Assembly: GCA_029252265.1 (NCBI GenBank)
Contig: JAQXBT010000076.1
Location: forward strand, 1 to 44,229
Direction of reading: 5' to 3'
Source of the DNA: Flavobacteriaceae bacterium
Lineage (GTDB): Bacteria > Bacteroidota > Bacteroidia > Flavobacteriales > Flavobacteriaceae
Length of the DNA stretch: 44,229 nt
Positions 26,139 to 34,827 of the stretch are shown here, piece after piece. The stretch's first letter is position 1; every line of letters starts with the position of its first letter. The translations under genes and the position numbers were made by a program. The notes beneath the pieces are model-generated. The model had not been told where the DNA came from. It saw only the letters and a program-made list of their open reading frames with translations, and made no database searches.

Positions 26139-26698
26139 AACGTATACGTTTTATGTGGCGTAACACAATAATCTAAAGGGATGTCGAAAAGCTCAATGTC
26201 TTTTATTTCTGCGTCTGCTTCAAAAAATGAAAGCCCAATTTTCAAAGTATCTTTTGAACAGTTTTTTAAAAACCCATCGTAAAACCCTTTTCCATATCCT
26301 ACCCGATTTCCTAATTTATCAAAAGCCATGAGCGGAATAAACACCACTTCAATTTGTTGGTTACTTATCGGAATACCATTCTTGGGTTCTGGGATGTTCC
26401 ATCTGTTTAATTCAATACTCGTATTGTCTTGCAGTAATACATGTGACATCGTTTTTGCTTCAAAGTCAGTTTTTGAGAGCACAATATGTTTATCTTTTCC
26501 AGCAAGAACAGATAAAATAGGTTCTGTTTCTACTTCGTTTAAAGATTTAATAGTTAAAAATATATGAAAAAATGAACGATCCCATATTGGAAGTTTTAGC
26601 ACATGATTCGCAATTAGAAGGCTAGAGTCTTCTATTTTTTTTGGGCTTAAATTTGCTCGAAGTATTTTGTATTTGCCTCTTAATTCTGTTTTCTTCAC
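26135..26698 (-). CDS. 5-formyltetrahydrofolate cyclo-ligase
   Basis: The enzyme converts 5-formyl-THF to 5,10-methenyl-THF with ATP, recycling folate. The 187-aa protein shows KKTELRGKYKILRANL at the N-terminus (phosphate-binding basic region), VEVVFIPLMAFDKLGNRVGYGKGFYDGFL (the family signature), and IGLSFFEAD then DIPLDYCVTPHKTY at the end. The start is GTG at 26698, overlapping the rimK stop codon in a GTGA tetranucleotide, which implies translational coupling. It is convergent with lspA and the two stop codons overlap in a shared TTAA. Confidence 0.93.
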   Translation of the reverse strand: MKKTELRGKYKILRANLSPKKIEDSSLLIANHVLKLPIWDRSFFHIFLTIKSLNEVETEPILSVLAGKDKHIVLSKTDFEAKTMSHVLLQDNTSIELNRWNIPEPKNGIPISNQQIEVVFIPLMAFDKLGNRVGYGKGFYDGFLKNCSKDTLKIGLSFFEADAEIKDIELFDIPLDYCVTPHKTYTF

Positions 26699-27588
26699 GC
26701 GCTAATATTCTTTATGCCTTTACCCTGTTCAATATAGGTTATGATGGCTTTTGCAATATTTTTGTTTGAAACCTCCTCAATTCCTTCAAGTCCAGGAGTA
26801 GAGTTAATTTCCATCACTAAAGGGCCTCGATTTGACTGTAAGATATCGACGCCACAAATAGGTAGTTTTAGTTTTTTAGCCGCTTTGATAGCAAGTTCAA
26901 TCTCCTCATCACTCAGTTTACGGTACGTATAGCTTCCACCTCTGTGAAGATTCGATCTGAATTCGCCTTTTTTCCCTTGTCGTTTCATTGCACCAACAAC
27001 TTGACCATCCACGATAAAAACTCTTAAGTCAGCTCCTTTGGCTTCGGCAATATACTCTTGAACTAAGGCCCTAGCTTCGAGCCCGTTAAATGCTTCTAGT
27101 ACCGATTCAGCGGCATTTTTTGACTCTGCTAAAACAACACCAATTCCTTGAGTTCCTTCAAGAAGCTTGATGACTACAGGGGTACCACCAACCCGAGCAA
27201 TTACGTTTTCTATGTCGCGCGAGTAATTAGTAAAAACAGTTTTTGGCATGTCGACACCCGCTTTGGAAAGGTGTTGAAAACTTCGTAGTTTATCTCGCGA
27301 TTGGAGAATGGCATTTGAGGATACAGTCGAAAACACATTCATCATTTCAAATTGTCTGACCACGGCACACCCATAATAAGTAACGGAAGCTCCAATGCGT
27401 GGAATGATTGCATCCACATAATTGAGATATTTATCTTTATAAAAAATAGTCGGTTTTTCTTTTTCAATAATCAAATCACAATCCAAAGGATCAATGACTT
27501 CAACCTGATGATGTCCCCGTTTAGCTTCTTCGACAAGCCTTCGAGTTGAATAAAGATTTATATTGCGTGAAAGTATTACAATATTCAT
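26695..27588 (-). CDS. rimK: RimK-type ATP-grasp glutamate ligase
   Basis: RimK adds glutamate residues to the C-terminus of ribosomal protein S6, and homologues add glutamate to other substrates. The 297-aa protein has the N-terminal RimK domain (MNIVILSRNINLYSTRRLVEEA) and an ATP-grasp fold with PTVVIKLLEGTQGIGVVLAES-type lysine loop (here starting TPVVIKLLEG), VQEYIAEAKGADLRVFIVDG, and the metal-binding MEINSTPGLEGIE near the C-terminus. Length and motifs match E. coli RimK well. It is the first gene of a two-gene minus-strand operon, divergent from uvrC with an 85-bp gap. A TATCTTG near the middle of that gap resembles a -7 box with one base missing. Confidence 0.92.
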   Translation of the reverse strand: MNIVILSRNINLYSTRRLVEEAKRGHHQVEVIDPLDCDLIIEKEKPTIFYKDKYLNYVDAIIPRIGASVTYYGCAVVRQFEMMNVFSTVSSNAILQSRDKLRSFQHLSKAGVDMPKTVFTNYSRDIENVIARVGGTPVVIKLLEGTQGIGVVLAESKNAAESVLEAFNGLEARALVQEYIAEAKGADLRVFIVDGQVVGAMKRQGKKGEFRSNLHRGGSYTYRKLSDEEIELAIKAAKKLKLPICGVDILQSNRGPLVMEINSTPGLEGIEEVSNKNIAKAIITYIEQGKGIKNISA

Positions 27589-27660
27589 AAAAAGAATGAT
27601 GTTTACTATTGCAAGATACTAAAAATGCAAATTCCATTTTTACAATCGTTAGAATTAATA

Positions 27661-27668
27661 TACCTTTG
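27661..27668 (+). promoter_or_regulatory. -7 promoter box of uvrC, very close to the start codon
   Basis: TACCTTTG is a perfect TAnnTTTG, ending only 5 bp before the uvrC ATG. If it is the true -7 box, transcription begins at or within a base or two of the ATG and the mRNA is leaderless or nearly so. No -33 TTG at normal spacing is seen. Confidence 0.5.
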
Positions 27669-27673
27669 AATTA

Positions 27674-29476
27674 ATGACGCATTCTAATATAGAACTTCAA
27701 CTACAAACGTTACCAAATACGCCTGGTGTCTATCAGTTTTACGACGCTTCGGGTGTAGTAATTTATGTAGGAAAAGCTAAAAACTTAAAAAACAGAGTTC
27801 GTTCCTATTTTAATAAAGTCCATGATTACGGAAAAACAAATGTTCTTGTCAAGAAAATAGTTGAAATAAAACACATCGTTGTAGAGACCGAAACAGATGC
27901 GTTGTTGCTAGAGAACAACCTTATCAAAAAATACCAACCTCGTTATAATGTTCTCTTAAAAGATGATAAATCCTATCCATGGATCTGTATTAAAAACGAG
28001 CCATTTCCTAGAGTGTTTCAAACCCGTCGCGTTATCAAAGATGGATCTGAATATTTTGGACCTTATACAAGCATAAAAACAGTTTACACGCTTTTAGATC
28101 TTGTGAAAGGCCTCTTTCCATTGAGAACTTGTAAATACGATTTATCAAATGAGAAAATAATCAGTCAGAAGTATAAAGTTTGCTTAGAATACCACTTAGG
28201 AAACTGTAAAGGCGCTTGTGAAGCCAAAGAACGCGAGGCTTCTTATTTGAAAAATATATCAACGATTCGCGAAATTTTAAAAGGAAATTTTAAAAATTCA
28301 ATTTCTGTTTTTAAAGCTCAAATGAAATTATTTTCAGAAAACTTAGAGTTTGAGGCGGCTCAATCTTTAAAAGATAAACTACAAATTCTCGAAAACTATC
28401 AAGCCAAATCAACCATTGTGAATCCAAAGATTAGTAATGTTGATGTATTTTCAATTGTGAGCGACGAAAGCTATGCCTACGTCAATTTTTTGCAACTTTC
28501 CTACGGCGCAATTATTCGATCGCACACGATGGAGTTGAAAAAGAAACTCCAAGAAACTGACCAAACGTTGTTAGAACTTGCTATTACAGAAATGCGTCAA
28601 CGATTTGAACTAAAATCCAAAGATATTTATGTGCCTTTTGAAGTGAATTTAGGGACTGGTTTCAAAATCACGATTCCTAAGGTAGGAGACAAAAAACAAT
28701 TGATAGATTTATCATTACGAAATGCTAAATATCAACGTCTTGAACAATTAAAACAGGTTAAAATCACCGATCCTGACCGTCATGTGGAGCGAATTATGGC
28801 GCAGATGAAATCGGACTTGCGACTTTCAGAAGCCCCGACTCATATCGAATGTTTTGATAATTCAAATATTCAAGGGACACATCCCGTTGCGGCTTGTGTG
28901 GTTTTTAAAAATGGAAAACCTAGTAAAAAAGAGTATCGTCACTTTAACATAAAAACAGTGGAGGGGCCAGACGATTATGCATCAATGACCGAAGTGGTAT
29001 ATCGACGCTACAAGCGGTTATTAGATGAGAAACAACCCTTGCCACATTTGATCATAATAGATGGTGGTAAAGGGCAATTATCTGCTGCTTTAAAGAGTTT
29101 AGATGATTTAGATCTTCGTGGAAAAATTGCGATTATCGGAATTGCAAAACGTTTAGAAGAATTATTCTATCCAAATGACCCAATTCCCTTATATTTAGAC
29201 AAAAAAAGTGAAACTTTAAAAATCATACAACAACTTCGAAACGAAGCACACCGTTTTGGGATCGAACATCATCGCAATAAACGTAGTAAAACAGCCTTAA
29301 ATTCGGAGTTAGAATCGATTGCAGGAATCGGAAAAAAAACAATTGTAGAGTTATTAAAAAAATTCAAATCTGCACAACGTGTTTCATTTGCAGCATTGGA
29401 TGAACTAGAACAAGTTGTTGGGGTGTCAAAAGCCCACATTATATATAATTATTATCAAACTAAATCAAGTGCGTAA
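27674..29476 (+). CDS. uvrC: Excinuclease ABC subunit C
   Basis: UvrC makes the dual incisions in nucleotide excision repair after UvrA and UvrB locate damage. The 600-aa protein has all expected domains. The GIY-YIG nuclease is near residues 14-95 (PGVYQFYDASGVVIYVGKAK). Four Cys of a cluster-type region follow (RTCKYD, KVCLEYHLGNCKGACEAK). The UVR motif (FSENLEFEAAQSLKDKLQIL) is near residue 225, an RNase H-like nuclease carries ECFDNSNIQGTHPVA and IIDGGKGQL, and a helix-hairpin-helix end has LESIAGIGKKTIVELL and VVGVSKAHIIYNYY. The ATG immediately follows a -7 box. The patatin-like gene overlaps its 3' end by eight bases. Confidence 0.96.
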   Translation: MTHSNIELQLQTLPNTPGVYQFYDASGVVIYVGKAKNLKNRVRSYFNKVHDYGKTNVLVKKIVEIKHIVVETETDALLLENNLIKKYQPRYNVLLKDDKSYPWICIKNEPFPRVFQTRRVIKDGSEYFGPYTSIKTVYTLLDLVKGLFPLRTCKYDLSNEKIISQKYKVCLEYHLGNCKGACEAKEREASYLKNISTIREILKGNFKNSISVFKAQMKLFSENLEFEAAQSLKDKLQILENYQAKSTIVNPKISNVDVFSIVSDESYAYVNFLQLSYGAIIRSHTMELKKKLQETDQTLLELAITEMRQRFELKSKDIYVPFEVNLGTGFKITIPKVGDKKQLIDLSLRNAKYQRLEQLKQVKITDPDRHVERIMAQMKSDLRLSEAPTHIECFDNSNIQGTHPVAACVVFKNGKPSKKEYRHFNIKTVEGPDDYASMTEVVYRRYKRLLDEKQPLPHLIIIDGGKGQLSAALKSLDDLDLRGKIAIIGIAKRLEELFYPNDPIPLYLDKKSETLKIIQQLRNEAHRFGIEHHRNKRSKTALNSELESIAGIGKKTIVELLKKFKSAQRVSFAALDELEQVVGVSKAHIIYNYYQTKSSA

Positions 29477-31691
29477 CCTACTAATCATACCATTTATTTT
29501 CTTATTCTCTTGGGGGTTTTCTCAAGAAAAAGAAGTTAAGAACCCGCGTGTCGGGTTGGTTCTTAGTGGTGGTGGCGCTAAAGGATTAGCACAGATAGGA
29601 GTATTAAAGACCTTAGATAGCTTGGGTGTTCGCGTCGATTATATTTCGGGCACAAGTATGGGATCTGTCATTGGGGCACTGTATGCATCGGGTTACACAG
29701 GCAAACAACTAGATTCAATTGTTAAGAAGTTTGATTTTCAGACCATAATTAATGATGAAGTACCGCGAGAGTCAAAAACCTTTTTTGAGCGAAAGAATGC
29801 CGAAAAATACGCACTTTCACTTCCAGTAAATAACTTTAAAATTCAACTGCCTTCTTCGATTTCTAGAGGACAAAACATGTTTAATTTATTTACGAAACTA
29901 ACACTCAGTGTCTCTGGAGTTAACGATTTCAGTAAACTCCCCATCCCTTTTTACTGTATCGCAACCGACATGCAGACGGGTCAAGAAGTCGTATTAGATC
30001 ATGGGAGTTTAGCACAAGCGATCGCAGCGAGCAGTGCTTTGCCCACACTTTTTCAACCAATCGCATTAGATGACAAATTATTGATGGATGGTGGAATCGT
30101 AAACAACTATCCAATTGAAGGTCTACAATCTAAAGATTTGGATGTGATTATAGGCGTTGATGTCCAGGGGCCACTACTAGATACAAACCGTTTAAATTCG
30201 GTTTCAGATATTTTAATTCAAATTAATAATTTTAGTGCCATCAAAGAAATGAAGGCCAAAGCCAAATTTACAGACATCTATATCCATCCAAACGTCAATG
30301 AATATACCCTTATTTCGTTTGAAGACAAAAACGAGATTATTAAAAATGGGGAAACTGCTACTGAAAAGTTTTTAGATGAATTAAAAGCCATTGCAGCTGC
30401 TCAAAACTATCAAAAAGAGGCGATTGAAAGGCCTCATTTTGATGAAATTAAAATTAATAAAGTCGAAATTACAGGGAATGAAAAACACACCGCCTCCTAT
30501 ATATTGGGGAAATTAAGGTTTCGAAGTAATGAGATGATTACTTATGACGATTTTAGTAAAGGCGTTAATAATTTAGTGGCAACCAATAATTTTGATAGTT
30601 TTTTATATAAGTTTTCACCATCCGGTCAAGGCTATGATTTATATGCGAAAGTTATTGAATCCAAAAACACAACATTTGTCAAACTTGGACTCCATTATGA
30701 TCAATTATATAAAAGTGCCGTTCTATTAAACCTTACCAAAAAACAACTGTTACTCAAAAACGATGTATTGTCTTTAGATTTTATCCTCGGAGATAATAGC
30801 CGTTATAATTTTGACTATTATATAGACAAAGGCTTTTATTGGAGCGTAGGAATGAACTCTCGTTACATAGGGTTTACTCATTCTACAGATCCATCAGGGT
30901 TGATTAATACGGATAATTATCCTACAGTCGATAAAATTCAGATATCTTTCAGTGACTTTGCACATCAGTTTTTTGTTGAAACACTTATTAAAAAGGACTT
31001 AGCGCTAAAAATAGGATTAGAGTTTAAGAACTTAAAGATCACAACGACAGACAGTTCGTTTTTGGCTATTTTTGACTCCACGGAATATAAATTTGAAGAC
31101 AGTAACTTTTTTAGTGGTTTTGGGTCATTGAAAATTGATACCATTGACAATAAATTTTTCCCGACCAGCGGATTTCTGTTTGAAGGGGGATTTCAATACT
31201 ATTTTGCATCTTCAAATTCCAACGGAAATTTTAACGATTTTTCAATTGTGAAATCACAAATATCCAAAGCATTCAAAATTACTGATCAGTTGTCACTCAA
31301 TATTGGCGCAGAAGGTGGCTTTATTGTAGGAGACAGTAGCACGAAGGCATTTCATTTTGGATTGGGGGGATATGGACAAAATTATTTTAATAATTTCTCC
31401 TCGTTTTATGGCTACGATTACTTAGCCCTTATAGGCGATAGTTTTGTCAAAGCGGATGCTACAGTTGATTATGAAATTTTAAAGAATCACCATCTTAATA
31501 TCTCTGCTAATTTTGCCAACATTGGAGAGGGTATTTTTTTAAATAGCGATTGGATCCAACCACCTTCTTACGGAGGTTACTCTGTGGGGTATGGTTATGA
31601 GGCATTGTTTGGGCCGATAGAAGTTAAATATAACTGGTCCGAAGAAACCAAAAAAACTGGTTTTTTTGTAAATGTAGGGTACTGGTTTTGA
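29469..31691 (+). CDS. Patatin-like phospholipase with POTRA and outer-membrane barrel
   Basis: This 740-aa protein combines a secreted lipid hydrolase and a BamA-like barrel. Residues 1-18 are a signal peptide (MRNLLIIPFIFLFSWGFS). The patatin domain (about 25-300) has the oxyanion loop SGGGAKGLAQ, the nucleophile S63 in GTSMGS, and D207 in MDGGIVNNYP. A POTRA-like segment follows at about 325-410 (INKVEITGNEKHTASYILG). The C-terminal third is beta-rich and ends in an aromatic strand (GFFVNVGYWF), as in outer-membrane barrels. The architecture matches the PlpD/FplA group (type Vd autotransporter-like). I chose GTG at 29469 because it begins the signal peptide exactly; longer upstream starts would put some eighteen odd residues before it. 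Overlaps uvrC by eight bases, so expressed with it. Confidence 0.9.
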   Translation: MRNLLIIPFIFLFSWGFSQEKEVKNPRVGLVLSGGGAKGLAQIGVLKTLDSLGVRVDYISGTSMGSVIGALYASGYTGKQLDSIVKKFDFQTIINDEVPRESKTFFERKNAEKYALSLPVNNFKIQLPSSISRGQNMFNLFTKLTLSVSGVNDFSKLPIPFYCIATDMQTGQEVVLDHGSLAQAIAASSALPTLFQPIALDDKLLMDGGIVNNYPIEGLQSKDLDVIIGVDVQGPLLDTNRLNSVSDILIQINNFSAIKEMKAKAKFTDIYIHPNVNEYTLISFEDKNEIIKNGETATEKFLDELKAIAAAQNYQKEAIERPHFDEIKINKVEITGNEKHTASYILGKLRFRSNEMITYDDFSKGVNNLVATNNFDSFLYKFSPSGQGYDLYAKVIESKNTTFVKLGLHYDQLYKSAVLLNLTKKQLLLKNDVLSLDFILGDNSRYNFDYYIDKGFYWSVGMNSRYIGFTHSTDPSGLINTDNYPTVDKIQISFSDFAHQFFVETLIKKDLALKIGLEFKNLKITTTDSSFLAIFDSTEYKFEDSNFFSGFGSLKIDTIDNKFFPTSGFLFEGGFQYYFASSNSNGNFNDFSIVKSQISKAFKITDQLSLNIGAEGGFIVGDSSTKAFHFGLGGYGQNYFNNFSSFYGYDYLALIGDSFVKADATVDYEILKNHHLNISANFANIGEGIFLNSDWIQPPSYGGYSVGYGYEALFGPIEVKYNWSEETKKTGFFVNVGYWF

Positions 31692-31766
31692 AAAAATTAA
31701 TAGCCACATCGAGTTCGCTGCTTTTTTGGAATAATAATTGCAAATTTGTTTTAAATATTAAGCGGT

Positions 31767-31841
31767 ATGATTGATGACGTAAAATTTTATCACCCATGGA
31801 CACTGGTTAATAGCGAACAGCACGGGTCCGACAAAAAATAA
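31767..31841 (+). CDS. Possible 24-aa small ORF upstream of the DUF3108 gene
   Basis: An ATG-started reading frame of 24 codons ends 10 bp before the DUF3108 gene. Its peptide, MIDDVKFYHPWTLVNSEQHG followed by SDKK, has no homologue that I recognise and no signal or membrane segment. CAAATTTG (one mismatch to TAnnTTTG) lies 18 bp before it, so a transcript starting there would have a short leader and then this frame. The in-frame stop at 31752 shows it is not the tail of a longer gene. Coding status is unproven. Confidence 0.25.
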   Translation: MIDDVKFYHPWTLVNSEQHGSDKK

Positions 31842-31851
31842 ATATAAACAC

Positions 31852-32628
31852 ATGAAAAAAAAATTATTTTTAGTGTTGCTTTTGGCAAGTTTAGGCTTTT
31901 TAAATGCCCAACAAACCTCCTCTTTTGAGGCAGGCGAATGGCTAAAGTTTAAACTGAGTTATAGTGGCTGGATGAAAGCGGGAAACGCAACCCTTCAAGT
32001 TTCAGAAACGACCTATGCCAGTAAGCCAGTTTATAGAGTGGTTGCTAAAGGGTGGACAACGGGTCCTATTAAATGGATTTTTAAGGTTCAAGACCACTAC
32101 GAAAGCTATTTTGATAAGCAAACAGGGGCGCCTTATAAGTTTATTCGTGATATTGATGAAGGCGGTTATGTTAAAAATAGAATTATTGAGTTCGACCACA
32201 GCAACCAAAAAGCCCATATTACGGACATTAAAGACAGCACGAAAACCTCCGTTGATATCGGTCAAAATGTGCAAGATTTAGTCTCTGCCTATTACTATCT
32301 GAGAAATAATTATCAAACGAAAACAATTCAGATAAACGATATTGTAGCACTAGATATGTTTTTTGATAACGAAACCTTTAAGTTTAAATTAAAGTATTTA
32401 GGGAGAGAAACCATTCAAACGGTCTTTGGCAAAATTAAATGTCTAAAATTTAGACCCTATGTAATGGCTGGACGTGTGTTTAGTGAAGAAGAAAGTCTCA
32501 CGCTTTGGGTGAGTGCCGACGAAAATAAAATTCCAATGAGAATAAAAGCCGACCTAAGTGTTGGTTCTTTACGATCTGATTTAATCGCTCAAAAAGGGCT
32601 AAAACATCCCTTTGAAATTCAATTTTAA
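31852..32628 (+). CDS. DUF3108 domain-containing exported protein
   Basis: The 258-aa protein has a signal peptide (KKKLFLVLLLASLGFLNAQQ, cleavage near residue 19). The mature domain resembles the DUF3108 family: FEAGEWLKFKLSYSGWMKAGNATLQV at the start, then VQDHYESYFDKQTGAPYKF, and VFGKIKCLKFRPYV with LTLWVSADENKIPMRIKADL toward the end. These proteins are predicted periplasmic beta-rich domains of unknown function. The fold suggests hydrophobic-ligand or lipid binding, which is only inference. It is followed by tryptophan 2,3-dioxygenase with the stop and start codons sharing one base (TAATG), so the two are translationally coupled. Confidence 0.85.
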   Translation: MKKKLFLVLLLASLGFLNAQQTSSFEAGEWLKFKLSYSGWMKAGNATLQVSETTYASKPVYRVVAKGWTTGPIKWIFKVQDHYESYFDKQTGAPYKFIRDIDEGGYVKNRIIEFDHSNQKAHITDIKDSTKTSVDIGQNVQDLVSAYYYLRNNYQTKTIQINDIVALDMFFDNETFKFKLKYLGRETIQTVFGKIKCLKFRPYVMAGRVFSEEESLTLWVSADENKIPMRIKADLSVGSLRSDLIAQKGLKHPFEIQF

Positions 32629-33569
32629 TGAACAAAAACTCAAAAACCGACCAATTATCAAATAAACTGAAGGATAAATATCAGGCCATTCGCCAGGACC
32701 CAGACGTTCATTTAGAAGGCTTATTACATAGTAAACCGATCACGTATTGGGATTATATACATACCGATGCCCTTCTAAGTTTACAAATTCAACGAACAGA
32801 ATTTCCCGATGAGATGGTGTTTATTAGCTATCATCAAATAAATGAGCTTGTTTTTAAGATGATTCTTTGGGAAATTCGACAAGTCGCAGAAGCATCCCCC
32901 TTGAGTTTGTCGTTTTTTAAAGACAAACTCATGCGTATCAGTCGTTATTTTGACATGCTAACGACCTCTTTTGATATTATGAGAGACGGTATGGACGTGT
33001 TACAATACAATAAATTTAGACAGACACTCACGCCAGCAAGCGGTTTTCAAAGCGCTCAATATCGACTTATTGAGTTTGCATCTACTGAGCGCATCAATCT
33101 TATTGATGTCAGATTTCGTAAAAAAATAGATACAAATACGTCATTTGAAGAAGCGTTCGACCATTTATACTGGCAAGCTGCAGGAAAAGACTTTAAAACG
33201 GGTCAAAAATCAATTCTGTTAATCAACTTCGAAAACCGTTACAAAAATGAGTTCAAGACGTTCATGGAAGCCTACGCTTCTAAAAATTTATGGTCAAAAT
33301 TTAAAGAGTTACCTGAAGAGCATCAAAAAGATGAAGCACTAATTGCAGCGATGCGCCATTACGATTATACAGTCAATATCACCTGGGTAATGGCACATTA
33401 CAATGCCGCCAAACATTATATCTTAGGGAAAGACGGCGATGGTGCAGCCACTGGAGGAAGCGATTGGCAAAAATATATGCATCCAAAATACCAAAAAAGA
33501 ATATTTTTTCCTGAACTTTGGAGCAACGATGAAAAAGACAATTGGGGACATGCAGTGGAAGGACTATAA
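32628..33569 (+). CDS. kynA: Tryptophan 2,3-dioxygenase, divergent form
   Basis: TDO is a heme enzyme that opens the indole ring of tryptophan to N-formylkynurenine, the first step of the kynurenine pathway. The 313-aa protein keeps the main elements: EMVFISYHQINELVFKMILWE with the active-site H69, SGFQSAQYR with the substrate-binding R146, and WVMAHYNAAKHYILG with the proximal heme ligand H257. The usual GTGGSSG loop is changed to ATGGSDW (274-280) after a short Gly/Asp insert. Overall the sequence is clearly TDO but diverged from the Xanthomonas and human types. The other kynurenine pathway genes are not in the window. The 3' end is overlapped by the M23 peptidase gene. Confidence 0.9.
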   Translation: MNKNSKTDQLSNKLKDKYQAIRQDPDVHLEGLLHSKPITYWDYIHTDALLSLQIQRTEFPDEMVFISYHQINELVFKMILWEIRQVAEASPLSLSFFKDKLMRISRYFDMLTTSFDIMRDGMDVLQYNKFRQTLTPASGFQSAQYRLIEFASTERINLIDVRFRKKIDTNTSFEEAFDHLYWQAAGKDFKTGQKSILLINFENRYKNEFKTFMEAYASKNLWSKFKELPEEHQKDEALIAAMRHYDYTVNITWVMAHYNAAKHYILGKDGDGAATGGSDWQKYMHPKYQKRIFFPELWSNDEKDNWGHAVEGL

Positions 33570-34809
33570 ACAATATTTTAAAGCAAGATATTTCCTTTAT
33601 GGATTTATGATTATCAGCTTTTATAGCATTCTAAAAGGATGTTCAAGTGATGATTTAGTGGAGGCTGAGCCAGAGTTGATTGTCGAAAAAGACAATTATA
33701 AATTTGGATACAACCTAACTAACTATCGGGTCGTTAATGATACGATTAGGAGTGGTGATAGCTTTGGTGTGATTTTAGAACAACACCATTTGTTTTATCC
33801 ACAAATCCATCATATTGCCGAAAAAACAAAAGAAGTTTTTGATGTCCGTCAGTTAAGAATTGGGAAACCTTACACGGTCTTATACGATAAAGGGAGTCTT
33901 CAAAATCCATTAGTTTTTATCTATCAACCTAATAAAATCGAATATGTAGTCGTTGAGTTTTGCGATTCAATTATTGCATATACAGAAAGAAAATTTGTTA
34001 AAGTAGTCGAAAAAGAGACGTTTGGGTTCATTCAAAGCACCCTCTCTGAAACCATGGAGGATCAAGGTTTGCCTACACAACTGATTTATGATATGTCCGA
34101 TGACATCTACGCTTGGACCATCGATTTTTCTAGACTTCAGAAAGGCGATAATTTCAAAGTGATTTATGAAGAACGTTATGTAGACGATTCTATATACGCA
34201 GGGATTGAAAACATTAAAGCTGCTTTTTTTGAACATAAAGGCGAATCGTTTTATGCGTTTAATTATATAAATGCGGATTCAAAAAATAGAACCGATTATT
34301 TTGATGAAAACGCAAAAAGCCTTCGAAAAGCCTTTTTAAAAGCACCAGTACAATTTAGCCGTATTTCTTCAAGATACAATTTAAAGCGTAAAATAGCATA
34401 CTACGGAAACAGAGTTAGACCCCACAAAGGAACGGATTTTGCAGCGCCTATAGGCACGCCTATTTTAGCTACTGCAAACGGAACTGTGACGGCCTCTACA
34501 CGAAAAGGAGGCAATGGAAAATATGTCAAAATCAGGCATAACGCCACTTATAGCACCCAATATTTACACATGAGCAGACGCATGGTAAGTGTAGGCGATT
34601 ACGTCAAACAAGGAGATGTCATTGGGAAAGTTGGGATGACCGGAAATACCGGAGGCCCACATGTGTGTTATCGTTTTTGGAAAAACGGCAAACAAGTAGA
34701 TCCATTCCGTCAAAAATTACCAGATGCAAAAGCATTACCTTTGCGATTAAAGCCCGATTATCAGGCATTTATTGCGCCACTAAAACAACAATTAGACTCT
34801 ATTAACTAA
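33550..34809 (+). CDS. M23 family peptidase, probable lipoprotein, with HxC zinc motif
   Basis: M23 (LytM-type) enzymes cleave peptidoglycan cross-bridges or activate other hydrolases in the envelope. The 419-aa protein has a hydrophobic N-terminus with a lipobox-like ILKGC (C31). The M23 domain is at about 285-395: HKGTDFAAPIGTPI (zinc ligands H292 and D296), TQYLHMS (H340), and GGPHVCYRFWKNGKQVDP. The last motif is HVC, where the family normally has HxH, so C373 replaces a zinc-ligand His. The N-terminal half (to about 265) is a LysM-like/OapA-like region with DTIRSGDSFGVIL. The start is uncertain: ATG 33550 is chosen, ATG 33529 and 33607 are alternatives. It overlaps the TDO gene and is followed by pgi after 18 bp. 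Confidence 0.88.
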   Translation: MQWKDYKQYFKARYFLYGFMIISFYSILKGCSSDDLVEAEPELIVEKDNYKFGYNLTNYRVVNDTIRSGDSFGVILEQHHLFYPQIHHIAEKTKEVFDVRQLRIGKPYTVLYDKGSLQNPLVFIYQPNKIEYVVVEFCDSIIAYTERKFVKVVEKETFGFIQSTLSETMEDQGLPTQLIYDMSDDIYAWTIDFSRLQKGDNFKVIYEERYVDDSIYAGIENIKAAFFEHKGESFYAFNYINADSKNRTDYFDENAKSLRKAFLKAPVQFSRISSRYNLKRKIAYYGNRVRPHKGTDFAAPIGTPILATANGTVTASTRKGGNGKYVKIRHNATYSTQYLHMSRRMVSVGDYVKQGDVIGKVGMTGNTGGPHVCYRFWKNGKQVDPFRQKLPDAKALPLRLKPDYQAFIAPLKQQLDSIN

Positions 34810-34827
34810 CCACATTAAAACGAGCCA

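Noticed and set aside
33439-33549. Longer N-terminus for the M23 peptidase starting in the TDO gene
   Set aside because: It would overlap 131 bp of the conserved TDO C-terminus and place a long non-signal extension before the lipobox; a start at 33529 or 33550 is more plausible.
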